Below, piece by piece: positions 34,238-43,231 of a DNA stretch of 64,000 nucleotides; position 1 is the first letter of the stretch, and every line of letters begins with the position of its first letter. The stretch is from Mesorhizobium carmichaelinearum (lineage in GTDB: Bacteria; Pseudomonadota; Alphaproteobacteria; Rhizobiales; Rhizobiaceae): NCBI RefSeq assembly GCF_900199455.1, contig NZ_FZQR01000004.1, positions 186,001 to 250,000 on the forward strand. Reading direction: 5' to 3'. Below the pieces are notes generated by a model. The model saw only the letters and a program-made list of their open reading frames with translations. It made no database searches and had not been told where the DNA came from. The position numbers and the translations under genes are program-made.

Positions 34238-35056
34238 ATGGCGAGCTTTCACGTGATTGCAGGTGCCAGCGAGACGCTGGAGCATACGAGAATTCGAAAG
34301 ATCGGTGTTTCCGACCTCTTCGACGCACTCAGGCGCGGCGTCGACGATTTCATGGTCAAGCCCTCGCATATCGTCTTTCTCTGCCTGATCTACCCGCTCG
34401 TCGGCGTCGTGCTCGCCGCTTGGACATCGGGCGCCAATGCGCTGCCCTTGCTGTTTCCACTGGTGTCCGGCTTTGCACTGATCGGCCCGTTCGCGGCCAT
34501 CGGCCTCTATGAGATCAGCCGCAGGCGGGAGGCCGGGCTCGATACGTCCTGGCGGCACGCTTTCGAGGTCAGGAATTCCCCGGCTTTGCCTGCGATCGCG
34601 GCGGTCGGGATCATGCTGTTTGCGATCTTCATCGCGTGGCTCCTGACTGCGCAGATGTTCTACCAATATCTGTTTGGCCCGGCGCCGCCGGAATCGATAT
34701 CCGGCTTCATCAATCAGATATTCGCCACCGGGCGCGGCTGGACGCTGATCATCCTCGGGCACGCCATCGGCTTCGTCTTCGCCGTCGTGGTGTTGTGCAC
34801 GACGGTCGTTGCTTTCCCGCTGCTGCTCGACCGCGATGTGGGCGCCTACGAGGCCATCCACACCTCGGTGCGGGCGGTTATGGCGAACCCGATCACCATG
34901 GCTGTCTGGGGATTGATCGTCGCTGTCGCGCTGATCATCGGCTCCGTGCCGGTGTTCGCGGGACTGGCGGTCGTGCTGCCGATCCTCGGTCACGCCACCT
35001 GGCATGTCTACCGCAAGGTCGTGGAGTCGCCGGCCTCCGCCAGACCGGCGAACTGA
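34238..35056 (+). CDS. DUF2189 family membrane protein
   Basis: Polytopic inner-membrane protein of 272 residues with about six helices. The N-terminal region IRKIGVSDLFDALRRGVDDF and the phrase GPFAAIGLYEISRRREAG are typical of DUF2189 proteins found widely in proteobacteria, often close to cytochrome oxidase genes. No catalytic motif seen. Its function is unknown; association with the neighbouring oxidase is inference from position. Confidence 0.83.
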   Translation: MASFHVIAGASETLEHTRIRKIGVSDLFDALRRGVDDFMVKPSHIVFLCLIYPLVGVVLAAWTSGANALPLLFPLVSGFALIGPFAAIGLYEISRRREAGLDTSWRHAFEVRNSPALPAIAAVGIMLFAIFIAWLLTAQMFYQYLFGPAPPESISGFINQIFATGRGWTLIILGHAIGFVFAVVVLCTTVVAFPLLLDRDVGAYEAIHTSVRAVMANPITMAVWGLIVAVALIIGSVPVFAGLAVVLPILGHATWHVYRKVVESPASARPAN

Positions 35057-35072
35057 GGACGCTCCAGCTTTT

Positions 35073-35102
35073 GTCGCGTCGGCGAGGGCGCGCCGGCGCG
35101 AC
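35073..35102. other. Strong hairpin between convergent genes
   Basis: GTCGCGTCGGCG pairs with CGCCGGCGCGAC (12 bp, one G-U) around AGGGCG. It sits between the stops of the DUF2189 gene (+) and the YbaK gene (-). No T-run on either side, so it may block convergent transcripts or protect 3' ends rather than act as a classic terminator. Confidence 0.55.
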
Positions 35103-35112
35103 AGGATCAGGT

Positions 35113-35586
35113 TCAGTAGGCAGCGTGGCTGAAGCGGGCCTGGCGTGCATCCCTCGTCAGGTTGCGGAAGTCCTTGCCGCTTACATGCACCAGCGTCCTG
35201 TGGTCGCCGCCCTCGAAATAGATGTCGGCGGCGTTGCCGAGGCTCTCATCGAGGATCACCGGCACATCGTAGGCCGCACCGATCGGCGGGACGGCGCCGA
35301 TGTCGCAATCGCCGAAGAGGGAAACCACCTCATCTTCGGAGGCGAGGCCGAGGCGTCTGTCCATGACGTCCTGCAACCTGCCGAGCTCGATCCTGTGCGT
35401 GCTTGGAACCACGGCCAGCGCATAGCCAAGTTCGTGGTGAACGACCACTGACTTGGCCATGATGCTGCCGGGCACATGCGCGGCTATTGCCGACTGCCTG
35501 CTGGTGGATGTGCGATGGTGTGGGACGGTGTCGTAGGAAATTCCCTTGCCGTCGATAAATTCCCTAAGTCTGTTTGCGATGGTCAT
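35113..35586 (-). CDS. YbaK/EbsC-type aminoacyl-tRNA deacylase domain protein
   Basis: Free-standing editing-domain protein of 157 residues that may clear mischarged tRNA. Typical elements are TVPHHRTSTSRQSAIAAHVP, MAKSVVVHHELGYALAVVP with the conserved Lys, and a C-terminal FEGGDHRTLVHVSGKDF. Start ATG 35586 has AGAGGGA upstream; the open frame upstream has no ribosome site. Which tRNA it edits cannot be told. Confidence 0.85.
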   Translation of the reverse strand: MTIANRLREFIDGKGISYDTVPHHRTSTSRQSAIAAHVPGSIMAKSVVVHHELGYALAVVPSTHRIELGRLQDVMDRRLGLASEDEVVSLFGDCDIGAVPPIGAAYDVPVILDESLGNAADIYFEGGDHRTLVHVSGKDFRNLTRDARQARFSHAAY

Positions 35587-35764
35587 TTTTTGGCGTCCCT
35601 CTTGCTTGAGTTCGCGACGCATGCGGAAACGAGGGCAATTCGTTCCTCCTGTCGTTTCCGGTACCAGGAGAAATGCACCAGCGGCCGCTTGTTTCAAGGC
35701 CGCCGACTGGCAAGCGGCGCGGGCTTTCCGGCCGCGGATGTCGCCGGCTGACCCGGAGTGCCGG

Positions 35765-36157
35765 TCAGGGGCCAGCGCCGAAAAACGTCATCCGGGTCAA
35801 AAGCGTGTAATCGGCCTCGAAAAGCATCATCGCCACGAACACCAAGACCAGGATCGGCGGCAGGATGATCGCATAGGCGAGCGCCAGCCGTTCCCAGGCC
35901 ATATGCATGAAGACAGCGACAATCAGCCCAGCCTTGAGGATCATGAAGATCAGGATCAGCGACCATCTGAGATAGCCGTGCAGGCCGAAATAATCGACCA
36001 GATAGGAGCAGGTACTGAGGATGAACAGCCACGCCCAGACCACCAGATAGAGCTTGATCGGGTGTTCCTGGTGAACTTCGGCATGGGCGGCCGCCACCGG
36101 TGCATCATGTGCGTGAAGTGCGTGTTGCCCGAGGCCGTTTGCGGTTGCTTCAGCCAT
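35765..36157 (-). CDS. Cytochrome c oxidase subunit IV family protein
   Basis: Small membrane subunit of 130 residues, last gene of the oxidase operon. Three membrane helices follow a His-containing N-terminal tail (LHAHDAPVAAAHAEVHQEHP). The order YLVVWAWLFILSTCSYLVDY, then LIVAVFMHMAWERLALAYAI, matches the prokaryotic COX4/CyoD group that supports CuB site assembly. It begins 9 bases after the subunit III gene. Confidence 0.88.
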   Translation of the reverse strand: MAEATANGLGQHALHAHDAPVAAAHAEVHQEHPIKLYLVVWAWLFILSTCSYLVDYFGLHGYLRWSLILIFMILKAGLIVAVFMHMAWERLALAYAIILPPILVLVFVAMMLFEADYTLLTRMTFFGAGP

Positions 36158-36166
36158 ATCTGCCTC

Positions 36167-36889
36167 TCACCAAAGATAGAAGAAAGCGAAGATGAACACC
36201 CAGACCAGATCGACGAAATGCCAGTAGAGCCCCATGATCTCGACGTTCTCGTAACGGCCCTTGCGGCTGGTGAAGAAGCCGGGCCGCCCGGTGTCATAAT
36301 CTCCGCGCCAGACCTTGCGCGCCACGATGATCAGGAAGATCACACCGATCGTCACATGCGTGCCGTGGAAGCCGGTGATCATGAAGAAGCATGAACCGAA
36401 CTGTGCCGCGCCCCAGGGGTTGCCCCAGGGCCGTACCCCTTCGGTGATCAGCTTGGTCCATTCGAAGGCCTGCATGCCGACGAAGGTCGCGCCGAGTGCC
36501 GCGGTCAGAAGCATAAGGATGGCCGTCTTGCGGCGGTCGCGGCGATAGCCGAAATTCACCGCCATCGCCATGGTTCCGCTGCTCGAGATCAGCACGAAGG
36601 TCATGATGGCGATCAGGATCAGGGGGATTTCCTGGCCGCCGATGCGCAGCGCGAAGACCTCGCTCGGATTTGGCCACGGCACGCGCGTGGAGATGCGCGC
36701 GGTCATATAGGAGAGCAGGAAGCAGCCGAAGATGAAGGTGTCGCTGAGCAGGAAAATCCACATCATGGCCTTGCCCCAGGACACGTTCTTGAACGCGCGC
36801 TGGTCGGAGGCCCAATCGGCGGCAATGCCATGCCAGCCAGCTGGTCTTGGCCTCATTTGGCCGGTGTGCGTCACTGTCGTCTCAGCCAT
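36167..36889 (-). CDS. Heme-copper oxidase subunit III (second copy in operon)
   Basis: Seven-helix subunit III of 240 residues. Diagnostic parts are FKNVSWGKAMMWIFLLSDTF, MQAFEWTKLI, GFHGTHVTIGVIFLIIVARK and the C-terminal YWHFVDLVWVFIFAFFYLW. Subunit III keeps the proton pathway open and is not catalytic. It follows another, more diverged subunit III gene (9-base spacer). Tandem subunit III genes are also known from the alternative coxMNOP oxidase of Bradyrhizobium, to which this operon looks similar. Confidence 0.9.
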   Translation of the reverse strand: MAETTVTHTGQMRPRPAGWHGIAADWASDQRAFKNVSWGKAMMWIFLLSDTFIFGCFLLSYMTARISTRVPWPNPSEVFALRIGGQEIPLILIAIMTFVLISSSGTMAMAVNFGYRRDRRKTAILMLLTAALGATFVGMQAFEWTKLITEGVRPWGNPWGAAQFGSCFFMITGFHGTHVTIGVIFLIIVARKVWRGDYDTGRPGFFTSRKGRYENVEIMGLYWHFVDLVWVFIFAFFYLW

Positions 36890-36898
36890 CCCTATCTC

Positions 36899-37603
36899 CT
36901 AGGTCAGCAGTTGCCGGCAAATATCGATGAACGTCGCAGCCCAGCCGGCCAAAAGCGCGAAGATGGCCAGCCAGACGAAGAGCAGGAAATGCCAGTACAT
37001 GGCGCAGAGCTCGACGCTGAGGCGCAGCCGCTGCGGCCGCACTCCGTTCCAGGCGCCGGCGGTCGTCCTGCCGAGACCGATCAGACCGCCCAGTATGTGC
37101 AGGCCATGCATCCCGGTGATCAGGTAGAAAAAGCTGTTGGCTGGATTGGCGCTGAGCAGGTAGCCGTCTTCGGTTAGCTGCTGCCACGCCACGAGTTGTC
37201 CGACCAGGAAGGCGAGCGCAGTCAGCCCGGCCGTGGCAAGGCCGAGCCGGACGTTGTCGATCTGGCCTTTGCGCGCGGCGAATACGGCGCATTGCAACGC
37301 GACGCTGCTCAGCACCAGCACGCCTGTGTTGAGCCAGAGCAGCCGCGGCAACGGCAGCGGCTGCCAGTCCGACACCGCCATCCGCATGAAATAAGCGCTG
37401 GTGAAGAGCGAAAACAGGCAGCCGACGACGGCTAGGAAGACACCGAGGCCGATCTTGGCGGTGGGTAGAGCCGACCGGTCGAAGTCGACAATGTCGCTGG
37501 CCAGACCTTGCTCGAGCCATGGCTTCGCTGTCAGCCGCTGGTGCGAAAGCCACCAGCCGGCAAAGCCGGCGATCACGAGCAAGAAGACCAGGATGACACT
37601 CAT
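36899..37603 (-). CDS. Diverged heme-copper oxidase subunit III-like protein
   Basis: 234-residue membrane protein recognised as subunit III by GMHGLHILGGLIGLGRTTAG and LCAMYWHFLLFVWLAIFALL near the C-terminus. The N-terminal half (SVILVFLLVIAGFAGWWLSH, ALPTAKIGLGVFLAVVGCLF) is less conserved. The start ATG 37603 overlaps the ctaD stop by four bases, so coupled translation is expected. A much longer open frame runs upstream through ctaD antisense-register sequence but is not coding. Confidence 0.87.
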   Translation of the reverse strand: MSVILVFLLVIAGFAGWWLSHQRLTAKPWLEQGLASDIVDFDRSALPTAKIGLGVFLAVVGCLFSLFTSAYFMRMAVSDWQPLPLPRLLWLNTGVLVLSSVALQCAVFAARKGQIDNVRLGLATAGLTALAFLVGQLVAWQQLTEDGYLLSANPANSFFYLITGMHGLHILGGLIGLGRTTAGAWNGVRPQRLRLSVELCAMYWHFLLFVWLAIFALLAGWAATFIDICRQLLT

Positions 37604-39369
37604 GCCGGCTCCCTGGAGGGGGCGAAGGCGCCCGGCACGTTCTGCGGGATGAAGTCCTCCTTGGCACCCGGCACGCTGTAGTCGTAGGCCCAGCGGTAGA
37701 CGATGGGCAGATCCTTGCCGAAATTGCCATGCGCCGGCGGTGTTTGCGGCGTCTGCCATTCCAGCGTCGTGGCCCGCCACGGGTTGCCGCCGGCCTCGCG
37801 GCCATGGCGGATGCTCCAGATCAGATTGAACAGGAAGACCATCTGGGCGAAGCCGACGATGAAGGCCATGATGCTGATGAACGAGTTCAGGTGATGGGCC
37901 GACTCCGTCATTATGGTCATGTCGGTCAGTTCGGCATAACGCCGCGGCACGCCCATCAGGCCGAGATAATGCATGGGGAAGAAAATCAGGTAGGCGCCGA
38001 GGAACGTGACCCAGAAATGGAACCGGCCCAGCGTCTCGTCGAGCATGCGGCCGGTGACCTTCGGGTACCAATGGTATATCGCGCCGAACACCACGATGAT
38101 CGGGGCGACACCCATGACCATATGGAAATGGGCGACGACGAACATTGTGTCGGACAGCGGAACATCGACGACGACGTTGCCGAGAAACAACCCAGTCAGC
38201 CCGCCATTGACGAAGGTGACGATGAAGGCCAGCGCGAACAGCATCGGTATGGTGAGATGGATGTCGCCGCGCCATAAGGTCAGCACCCAATTGTACACCT
38301 TGATGGCGGTGGGAACGGCGATGATCAATGTCGTGGTGGCGAAGAAGAAGCCGAAATAGGGGTTCATGCCGCTGACATACATGTGGTGCGCCCAGACCAC
38401 GAAGCTCAGCGCGCCAATGCCGACGATGGCCCAGACCATCATCCGATAGCCGAAGATGTTCTTGCGCGCATGGGTGCTGATCAGGTCGGAGACGATGCCG
38501 AAGGCCGGCAGCGCCACGATGTAGACTTCGGGATGGCCGAAGAACCAGAACAGATGCTGGAACAGGATCGGGCTGCCGCCATTGTGCGGCAGTTGCTCGC
38601 CCATCTCGGAGATCGCCGGCATGAAGAAGGAGGTGCCGAGCGTGCGGTCAAGCAGCATCATCACGCAAGCGACGAACAGTGCCGGGAAGGCGAGCAGCGC
38701 CATGACGGTCGCGGTGAAGATGCCCCAGACCGTCAGTGGCAGGCGCATCATCGTCATGCCGCGCGTGCGGCCCTGTAGCACCGTCACGACATAGTTCAGG
38801 CCGCCCATGGTGAAGCCGATGATGAACAAGATCAGCGAGGAGAGCATCAGGATGATGCCCCAGTCCTGGCCGCCGGGCGTGCCGCTCATGATGGCTTGCG
38901 GTGGGTAGAGCGTCCAGCCGGCACCTGTCGGTCCGCCCGGCGCGAAGAAGCTCGACACCAGAACCAGGACGGCGAGCAGGTAGATCCAGTAGCTCAGCAT
39001 GTTGACATAGGGAAAGACCATGTCGCGCGCGCCGACCATCAGCGGGATGAGATAGTTGCCGAAGCCGCCGAGGAAGAGCGCGGTGAGCAGGTAGATCACC
39101 ATGATCATGCCATGCATGGTGATGAACTGGTAGTAGGCCTCCGGGGTGATGAAGTCGAACGTTCCGGGAAAGCCGAGTTGCAGCCGCATCAGCCAGGACA
39201 GCACCAGCGCCACAAGGCCGATCGACGTTGCCGTCGCCGAATACTGGATGGCGATGACCTTGGCGTCTTGCGAGAAGACGTATTTCGTCCACCAACTGTG
39301 CGGATGGTAAAGTTCCATCTCGCCGACTTCGGCGGGCGGAACGGCATCTGCGGGTGTTACGTCGACCAT
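37600..39369 (-). CDS. ctaD: Cytochrome c oxidase subunit I, A-type heme-copper oxidase
   Basis: Catalytic subunit of 589 residues with about 12 helices. Heme and CuB ligands are visible: TMHGMIMVIYLL (low-spin heme His), FFGHPEVYIVALP (CuB His, cross-linked Tyr and the D-channel Glu), WAHHMYVSGM (two CuB His) and VAHFHMVMG (heme His pair). The D-channel entry Asp is in ARDMVFPYVN. These features place it with the A family (aa3-like). It reduces oxygen using electrons from subunit II. Confidence 0.96.
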   Translation of the reverse strand: MVDVTPADAVPPAEVGEMELYHPHSWWTKYVFSQDAKVIAIQYSATATSIGLVALVLSWLMRLQLGFPGTFDFITPEAYYQFITMHGMIMVIYLLTALFLGGFGNYLIPLMVGARDMVFPYVNMLSYWIYLLAVLVLVSSFFAPGGPTGAGWTLYPPQAIMSGTPGGQDWGIILMLSSLILFIIGFTMGGLNYVVTVLQGRTRGMTMMRLPLTVWGIFTATVMALLAFPALFVACVMMLLDRTLGTSFFMPAISEMGEQLPHNGGSPILFQHLFWFFGHPEVYIVALPAFGIVSDLISTHARKNIFGYRMMVWAIVGIGALSFVVWAHHMYVSGMNPYFGFFFATTTLIIAVPTAIKVYNWVLTLWRGDIHLTIPMLFALAFIVTFVNGGLTGLFLGNVVVDVPLSDTMFVVAHFHMVMGVAPIIVVFGAIYHWYPKVTGRMLDETLGRFHFWVTFLGAYLIFFPMHYLGLMGVPRRYAELTDMTIMTESAHHLNSFISIMAFIVGFAQMVFLFNLIWSIRHGREAGGNPWRATTLEWQTPQTPPAHGNFGKDLPIVYRWAYDYSVPGAKEDFIPQNVPGAFAPSREPA

Positions 39370-39390
39370 AGGAACACCTCCGTGTTCTTT

Positions 39391-40275
39391 TCAGCGAGAC
39401 CCGACCGTTTCGAGCTGTGCTGCAACCTTCAAACCCGACGGCATCGTCCTGTCCGGCGTCTGGTCTGCCGAGCCTGTTTTCTGGGGCGTCGACAGTTGCG
39501 CGAAAGTTTGCTGCTGGCCGAGCCAGGCCAGGTAGTCCTGTTCGGTGTCGACCATGACCATGCCGTGCATCAGGGGATGGCCTTGGCCACACAGTTCGGC
39601 GCACAGGACCTGGAAGCTTCCGGTCCTGGTCGGGGTGAACCAGAAATAGGTGACCGAACCCGGGATCATGTCCATCTTGGCGCGGAATTCCGGTATGTAG
39701 AAATCGTGCAGCACGTCGATCGAGCGCAGCAGCACCTTGACCGGCTTGCCGACCGGCAGATGCAGGTCCGCCGCTTCGACCACGACATCGTCCTGGCCGT
39801 TGGGATCGCCGGGGATGACGCCGAGCGGGTTGTCAGCTGATACGTCGCGGGTGTCCGACGTGCCGAGCTTGCCGTCCTTGCCGGGCAAGCGGAAGCTCCA
39901 CTGCCATTGCTGACCGATGACCTCGATCTCTGTGGCGTCGCTCGGAACGGTGACGAAGCGGCTCCAGACGAACAGGCCAGGAACCAGCAAGGAGGTCACG
40001 CCGACCGCGGTGACGATCGTCAGCCACGATTCCAGCCGCTTATTCTCCGGTTCATAAGCGGCGCGGTTGCCCTCCCGGTGACGGAAGCGGAACACGCAAT
40101 AGGCCATGAAAAGCACGACGGCGGCGAAGACGGCGCCGGTGATCCAGAACGTGATGATGATGGTGTTGTCGATATAGTCCCAGTTCGAGGCAATCGGCGT
40201 CCACCACCATGGGCTCAGGAAGTGGAACAACACCGAGCCCACAACGATCAAAACGAGTACAAGCGCAATGGCCAT
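39391..40275 (-). CDS. coxB: Cytochrome c oxidase subunit II with CuA site
   Basis: 294-residue membrane-anchored subunit II, first gene of the operon. Two N-terminal helices (IALVLVLIVVGSVLFHFL and IITFWITGAVFAAVVLFMAY) precede the periplasmic cupredoxin domain. The CuA ligands are seen in VLHDFYIPEF and CAELCGQGHPLMHGM, so it accepts electrons from cytochrome c rather than quinol. ATG 40275 is chosen because GGAGGAAC lies just upstream; GTG 40302 would add nine residues. The C-terminal 30 residues are Gln/Thr-rich and probably disordered. Confidence 0.94.
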   Translation of the reverse strand: MAIALVLVLIVVGSVLFHFLSPWWWTPIASNWDYIDNTIIITFWITGAVFAAVVLFMAYCVFRFRHREGNRAAYEPENKRLESWLTIVTAVGVTSLLVPGLFVWSRFVTVPSDATEIEVIGQQWQWSFRLPGKDGKLGTSDTRDVSADNPLGVIPGDPNGQDDVVVEAADLHLPVGKPVKVLLRSIDVLHDFYIPEFRAKMDMIPGSVTYFWFTPTRTGSFQVLCAELCGQGHPLMHGMVMVDTEQDYLAWLGQQQTFAQLSTPQKTGSADQTPDRTMPSGLKVAAQLETVGSR

Positions 40276-40503
40276 GTCCCGTTCCTCCGGATATTTCGCC
40301 ACGCGCGAAGCAGGCCTGCGAAATACCAGGCCGCATCATGCTCGCTTTCCGGTTGAAATTCCAGAGCCCACTATTTGATGTGCAAAACGTTGCTTTTCGC
40401 CGACCGGAGCCTGACGTCGATCTTGGCAAGACGGTACTTCGAGGTGTATTTCGACGGTCTCGAACAGGGTGGCGGCCAATAGAGGCAAATGGGAAGCGGC
40501 GCC

Positions 40504-41676
40504 CTAGCCGGGATGCGGCGCCTGAAATCGTTTTCCCGAAAAGATTTCGAGCGCTTGCGGCTTTTCACCGCTGACGATCCACTCGGTAAGGTATTTGGCG
40601 AAGCCAAGGGCGATGGCGAAGCCATGGCCGGTCCAGGCGAACCCATAGATGGTGTTGTGCAAGGCAGCAGGCGTGTCGACGATCGGGATACCGTCAATCG
40701 CACAACTCTCGACGCGGGACGCATCGACCTTCAGGAAAGAGGACTCGTCGATGAAGGGTAAGGTTGCTATGGCATCGGTCAGGCCGAGAGCTACGGAACT
40801 GAGCGATCCCTTCCAACGCCCCTCCGGCGTATAGGCAACGCTCTGGCCGCCTGAAAGCATCAGCGTCCCATCCTGGATCTGTTTCACCGACAGTTTGCGG
40901 TGGGCATGGCCGATGAGATGATTGATCTTCTTGCCGTGCGGGTTGGTGACGAACATCATCTGCGGCATCAAGGTGATGACAGGCATGATTTCCTGCGGCT
41001 GGAGAACCGGGTTCAGCAGCGGCAGGACGCCATTGTTGGCCAGGAGAACGAGTTTTTCGCCAACCGGCACAACTTCGCCGCTCGCCAGCCTCACCGCCGT
41101 TGCCCTCCCTTTGGTGTGGAGGATTTCGGTGACGCGCGTTGCGGTGCGCAAGATCGCTCCGGCCTTACGCGCCTGTCTGGCGAAGGCTTGCGTGGCGAAG
41201 GTGTGATCGCACACGCCGTCATCCCTGCAGTAGACCGAGCCGATCAGATCCCCCGACAATTCCGGCTCATGTTCCAGCGTTTCGTCACGATTGAGAAGCT
41301 GAGAGGGAACGCCAAGCGCGTTCTGTGTCATGGCCATGGCTTCCATCGTGCCGCGCACTTCATGCTCGTGAGCGCCGTGGGGGATGCTGAAGAGATGAAG
41401 CCCGCCGGTCCGGCGGTAGCCGACGCCGCCTTCGAACTGTTCCTGATATCTGGCCCAGAGCGGGAAGCTGACAGTCGCCATCGGCAGTTCGCGCAAGTCG
41501 CGGCTGTTTGCCCTCACGCCCCGTTCACCAGAGCCGCCCGATGCGCCGGCCGCGATGTCGTCGGCCTCGAGCAGCGTCACGGTCCTGCCGGTATGCGCCA
41601 GTTCGTAAGCGAGGCTCGCACCGTAGATGCCGCCTCCGACGATCACGATTTCAGACGCGGTGGCCTGTGTGGTCAT
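40504..41676 (-). CDS. FAD-dependent amine/amino acid oxidoreductase (DAO family)
   Basis: 390-residue flavoenzyme with an N-terminal FAD motif (IVIVGGGIYGASLAYEL) and a C-terminal closing motif (NTIYGFAWTGHGFAIALGF). Such enzymes oxidise secondary amines, D-amino acids or opine-like compounds. It is the last gene of an operon whose other members form a polar amino acid importer, so its substrate is probably what that importer carries. GAAGGAACTGAC precedes the ATG. The exact substrate is not deducible. Confidence 0.88.
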   Translation of the reverse strand: MTTQATASEIVIVGGGIYGASLAYELAHTGRTVTLLEADDIAAGASGGSGERGVRANSRDLRELPMATVSFPLWARYQEQFEGGVGYRRTGGLHLFSIPHGAHEHEVRGTMEAMAMTQNALGVPSQLLNRDETLEHEPELSGDLIGSVYCRDDGVCDHTFATQAFARQARKAGAILRTATRVTEILHTKGRATAVRLASGEVVPVGEKLVLLANNGVLPLLNPVLQPQEIMPVITLMPQMMFVTNPHGKKINHLIGHAHRKLSVKQIQDGTLMLSGGQSVAYTPEGRWKGSLSSVALGLTDAIATLPFIDESSFLKVDASRVESCAIDGIPIVDTPAALHNTIYGFAWTGHGFAIALGFAKYLTEWIVSGEKPQALEIFSGKRFQAPHPG

Positions 41677-41732
41677 GCTGTCAGTTCCTTCTCGGATATT
41701 TTCGTGTGTATCGCTTGCGTGGGAAAGTTGGC

Positions 41733-42515
41733 TTACTTCAAGCCGCCGCCGCCGGACAAAAATTGCCGGAAGCAGTCGGACCGGCCGGTGGCGAACATAT
41801 CGTGCGGAGAGCCTTCCGCCTCGACCGCGCCCTTGTGCAGGAACACGACCTTGCTGGAGACGTCCCTGGCGAAGCCCATTTCATGGGTGACGACCAGCAT
41901 CGTCCTGCCTTCCTCGGCGAGCGCGCGCATGACACGCAGCACCTCGCCGACAAGCTCCGGGTCGAGCGCGGAGGTCGGCTCGTCGAAAAGCATGACTTTC
42001 GGGTGCTGGGCCAGCGCACGGGCGATCGCCGCCCGCTGCTGCTGGCCGCCGGACAGATGGGCGGGGTAGTGATTGCGCTTTTCGGCAATGCCGACCTTTT
42101 CCAGCAACGCTTCAGCCTCCTCCACACAATCGGCGCGCGAACGCTTCTGGACGTGGATTGGGGCCTCGATCAGGTTTTCCAGGATCGTCATATGAGACCA
42201 GAGATTAAAGTTCTGAAACACCATGCCGATGCTTGCGCGCATGCGTTGCAGCTGATGCCTGTCGGCCGGCCGCGTCCTGCCGCCGGCCTGCTTCAACTGG
42301 ATGGTCTCGCCGCCGACTTCGATCCGCCCGCTATCGGGCGTCTCCAGCATGTTGATACAGCGCAGCATCGTGGACTTGCCGGAGCCGGAGGAGCCGAGGA
42401 TCGAGACGACATCGCCTTCCATCGCCTCGAGCGAGATGCCTTTCAGCACCTCGAAGGCGCCGAAACTCTTGCGCAGCGCCGTCAGGCGCACGGCTGGTTT
42501 GAGCTGGTCAGTCAT
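41733..42515 (-). CDS. Polar amino acid ABC transporter, ATP-binding protein
   Basis: 260-residue ATPase with Walker A GSSGSGKSTMLRC (about 40), signature LSGGQQQRAAIARAL (about 157), Walker B VMLFDEPTSALDPELV and the His loop VVTHEMGFARD. These match the HisP/GlnQ group for polar amino acids. Start ATG 42515 overlaps the stop of the upstream permease by four bases. Works with the two permeases and binding protein encoded upstream on the - strand. Confidence 0.95.
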   Translation of the reverse strand: MTDQLKPAVRLTALRKSFGAFEVLKGISLEAMEGDVVSILGSSGSGKSTMLRCINMLETPDSGRIEVGGETIQLKQAGGRTRPADRHQLQRMRASIGMVFQNFNLWSHMTILENLIEAPIHVQKRSRADCVEEAEALLEKVGIAEKRNHYPAHLSGGQQQRAAIARALAQHPKVMLFDEPTSALDPELVGEVLRVMRALAEEGRTMLVVTHEMGFARDVSSKVVFLHKGAVEAEGSPHDMFATGRSDCFRQFLSGGGGLK

Positions 42516-43231
42516 AAGGTTGCTCCTTGCCCGGATGCCGCAGCCGGAGGCGGTCTCAGCTCGGCGCTCAGTGCGTATTCGGCCCACTGGACGAGGCGCG
42601 TGACGATGAAATTCATGGACAGATAGATCGCGGCCGCCACGATCAGGATTTCGATGGCGCGGAAGGATTCGGAAATGAGCTGGGCCGCCAGGCCGGTCAC
42701 CTCCATCAGCGTGATGATGGAGGCCAGCGCCGTCGATTTTATCATCAGGATGAATTCGTTGCCGTATCCCGGCAGAGCGTGGCGCAAGGCAAGCGGGAAG
42801 ACGATGCGGCGGTGGAGCGTGAAGCTCGACATGCCGCAGGCCCGCGCGGCCTCGATCTGGCCTGATGGAACCGACAGCAATGCACCCCGAACGATCTCGC
42901 AGGAATAGGCAGCGGTGTTCAAGGTCAGGGCGATGAGCGCGCACCAATAGGGTTCGCGCAGGAGAGGCCAGAGAAAACTGGTCCGCACCGCATGGAACTG
43001 GCCGAGCCCATGATAGATCAGAAAGATCTGCACCAGCAGCGGCGTGGAGCGGAAGATGAAGACGTAGAAGGATGCGGGCCAGGCCAGGAGCCGCAGGCCG
43101 GATAGCCGCGCCAGGGCGAGCATAACAGCCAGAACGGCACCCAGCCCGACGGAGGATACTGCGAGCTGCAATGTCAGCGGCACTCCCGTCAGAAGCTTCA
43201 GCAGTGTCTCGTAGAGGAACGGAAGATCCAT
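42512..43231 (-). CDS. Polar amino acid ABC transporter permease (second)
   Basis: 239-residue HisM-type inner-membrane permease. The cytoplasmic EAA loop reads EAARACGMSSFTLHRRIVFP, followed by LALRHALPGYGNEF. The N-terminal VPLTLQLAVSSVGLGAVLAV is typical of the HisQM family. ATG 43231 sits on the stop codon of the other permease (ATGA). The two permeases should form the membrane channel as a heterodimer. Confidence 0.93.
   Translation of the reverse strand: MDLPFLYETLLKLLTGVPLTLQLAVSSVGLGAVLAVMLALARLSGLRLLAWPASFYVFIFRSTPLLVQIFLIYHGLGQFHAVRTSFLWPLLREPYWCALIALTLNTAAYSCEIVRGALLSVPSGQIEAARACGMSSFTLHRRIVFPLALRHALPGYGNEFILMIKSTALASIITLMEVTGLAAQLISESFRAIEILIVAAAIYLSMNFIVTRLVQWAEYALSAELRPPPAAASGQGATL

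Noticed and set aside
35073..35102. Bidirectional rho-independent terminator
   Set aside because: The 12-bp stem is strong, but no T-run follows on either strand, so it is listed only as a hairpin.
36899..38290. 463-residue single protein extending from the subunit III-like gene into ctaD
   Set aside because: The upstream half is out-of-frame ctaD sequence. ATG 37603 overlapping the ctaD stop gives a normal subunit III-like length.
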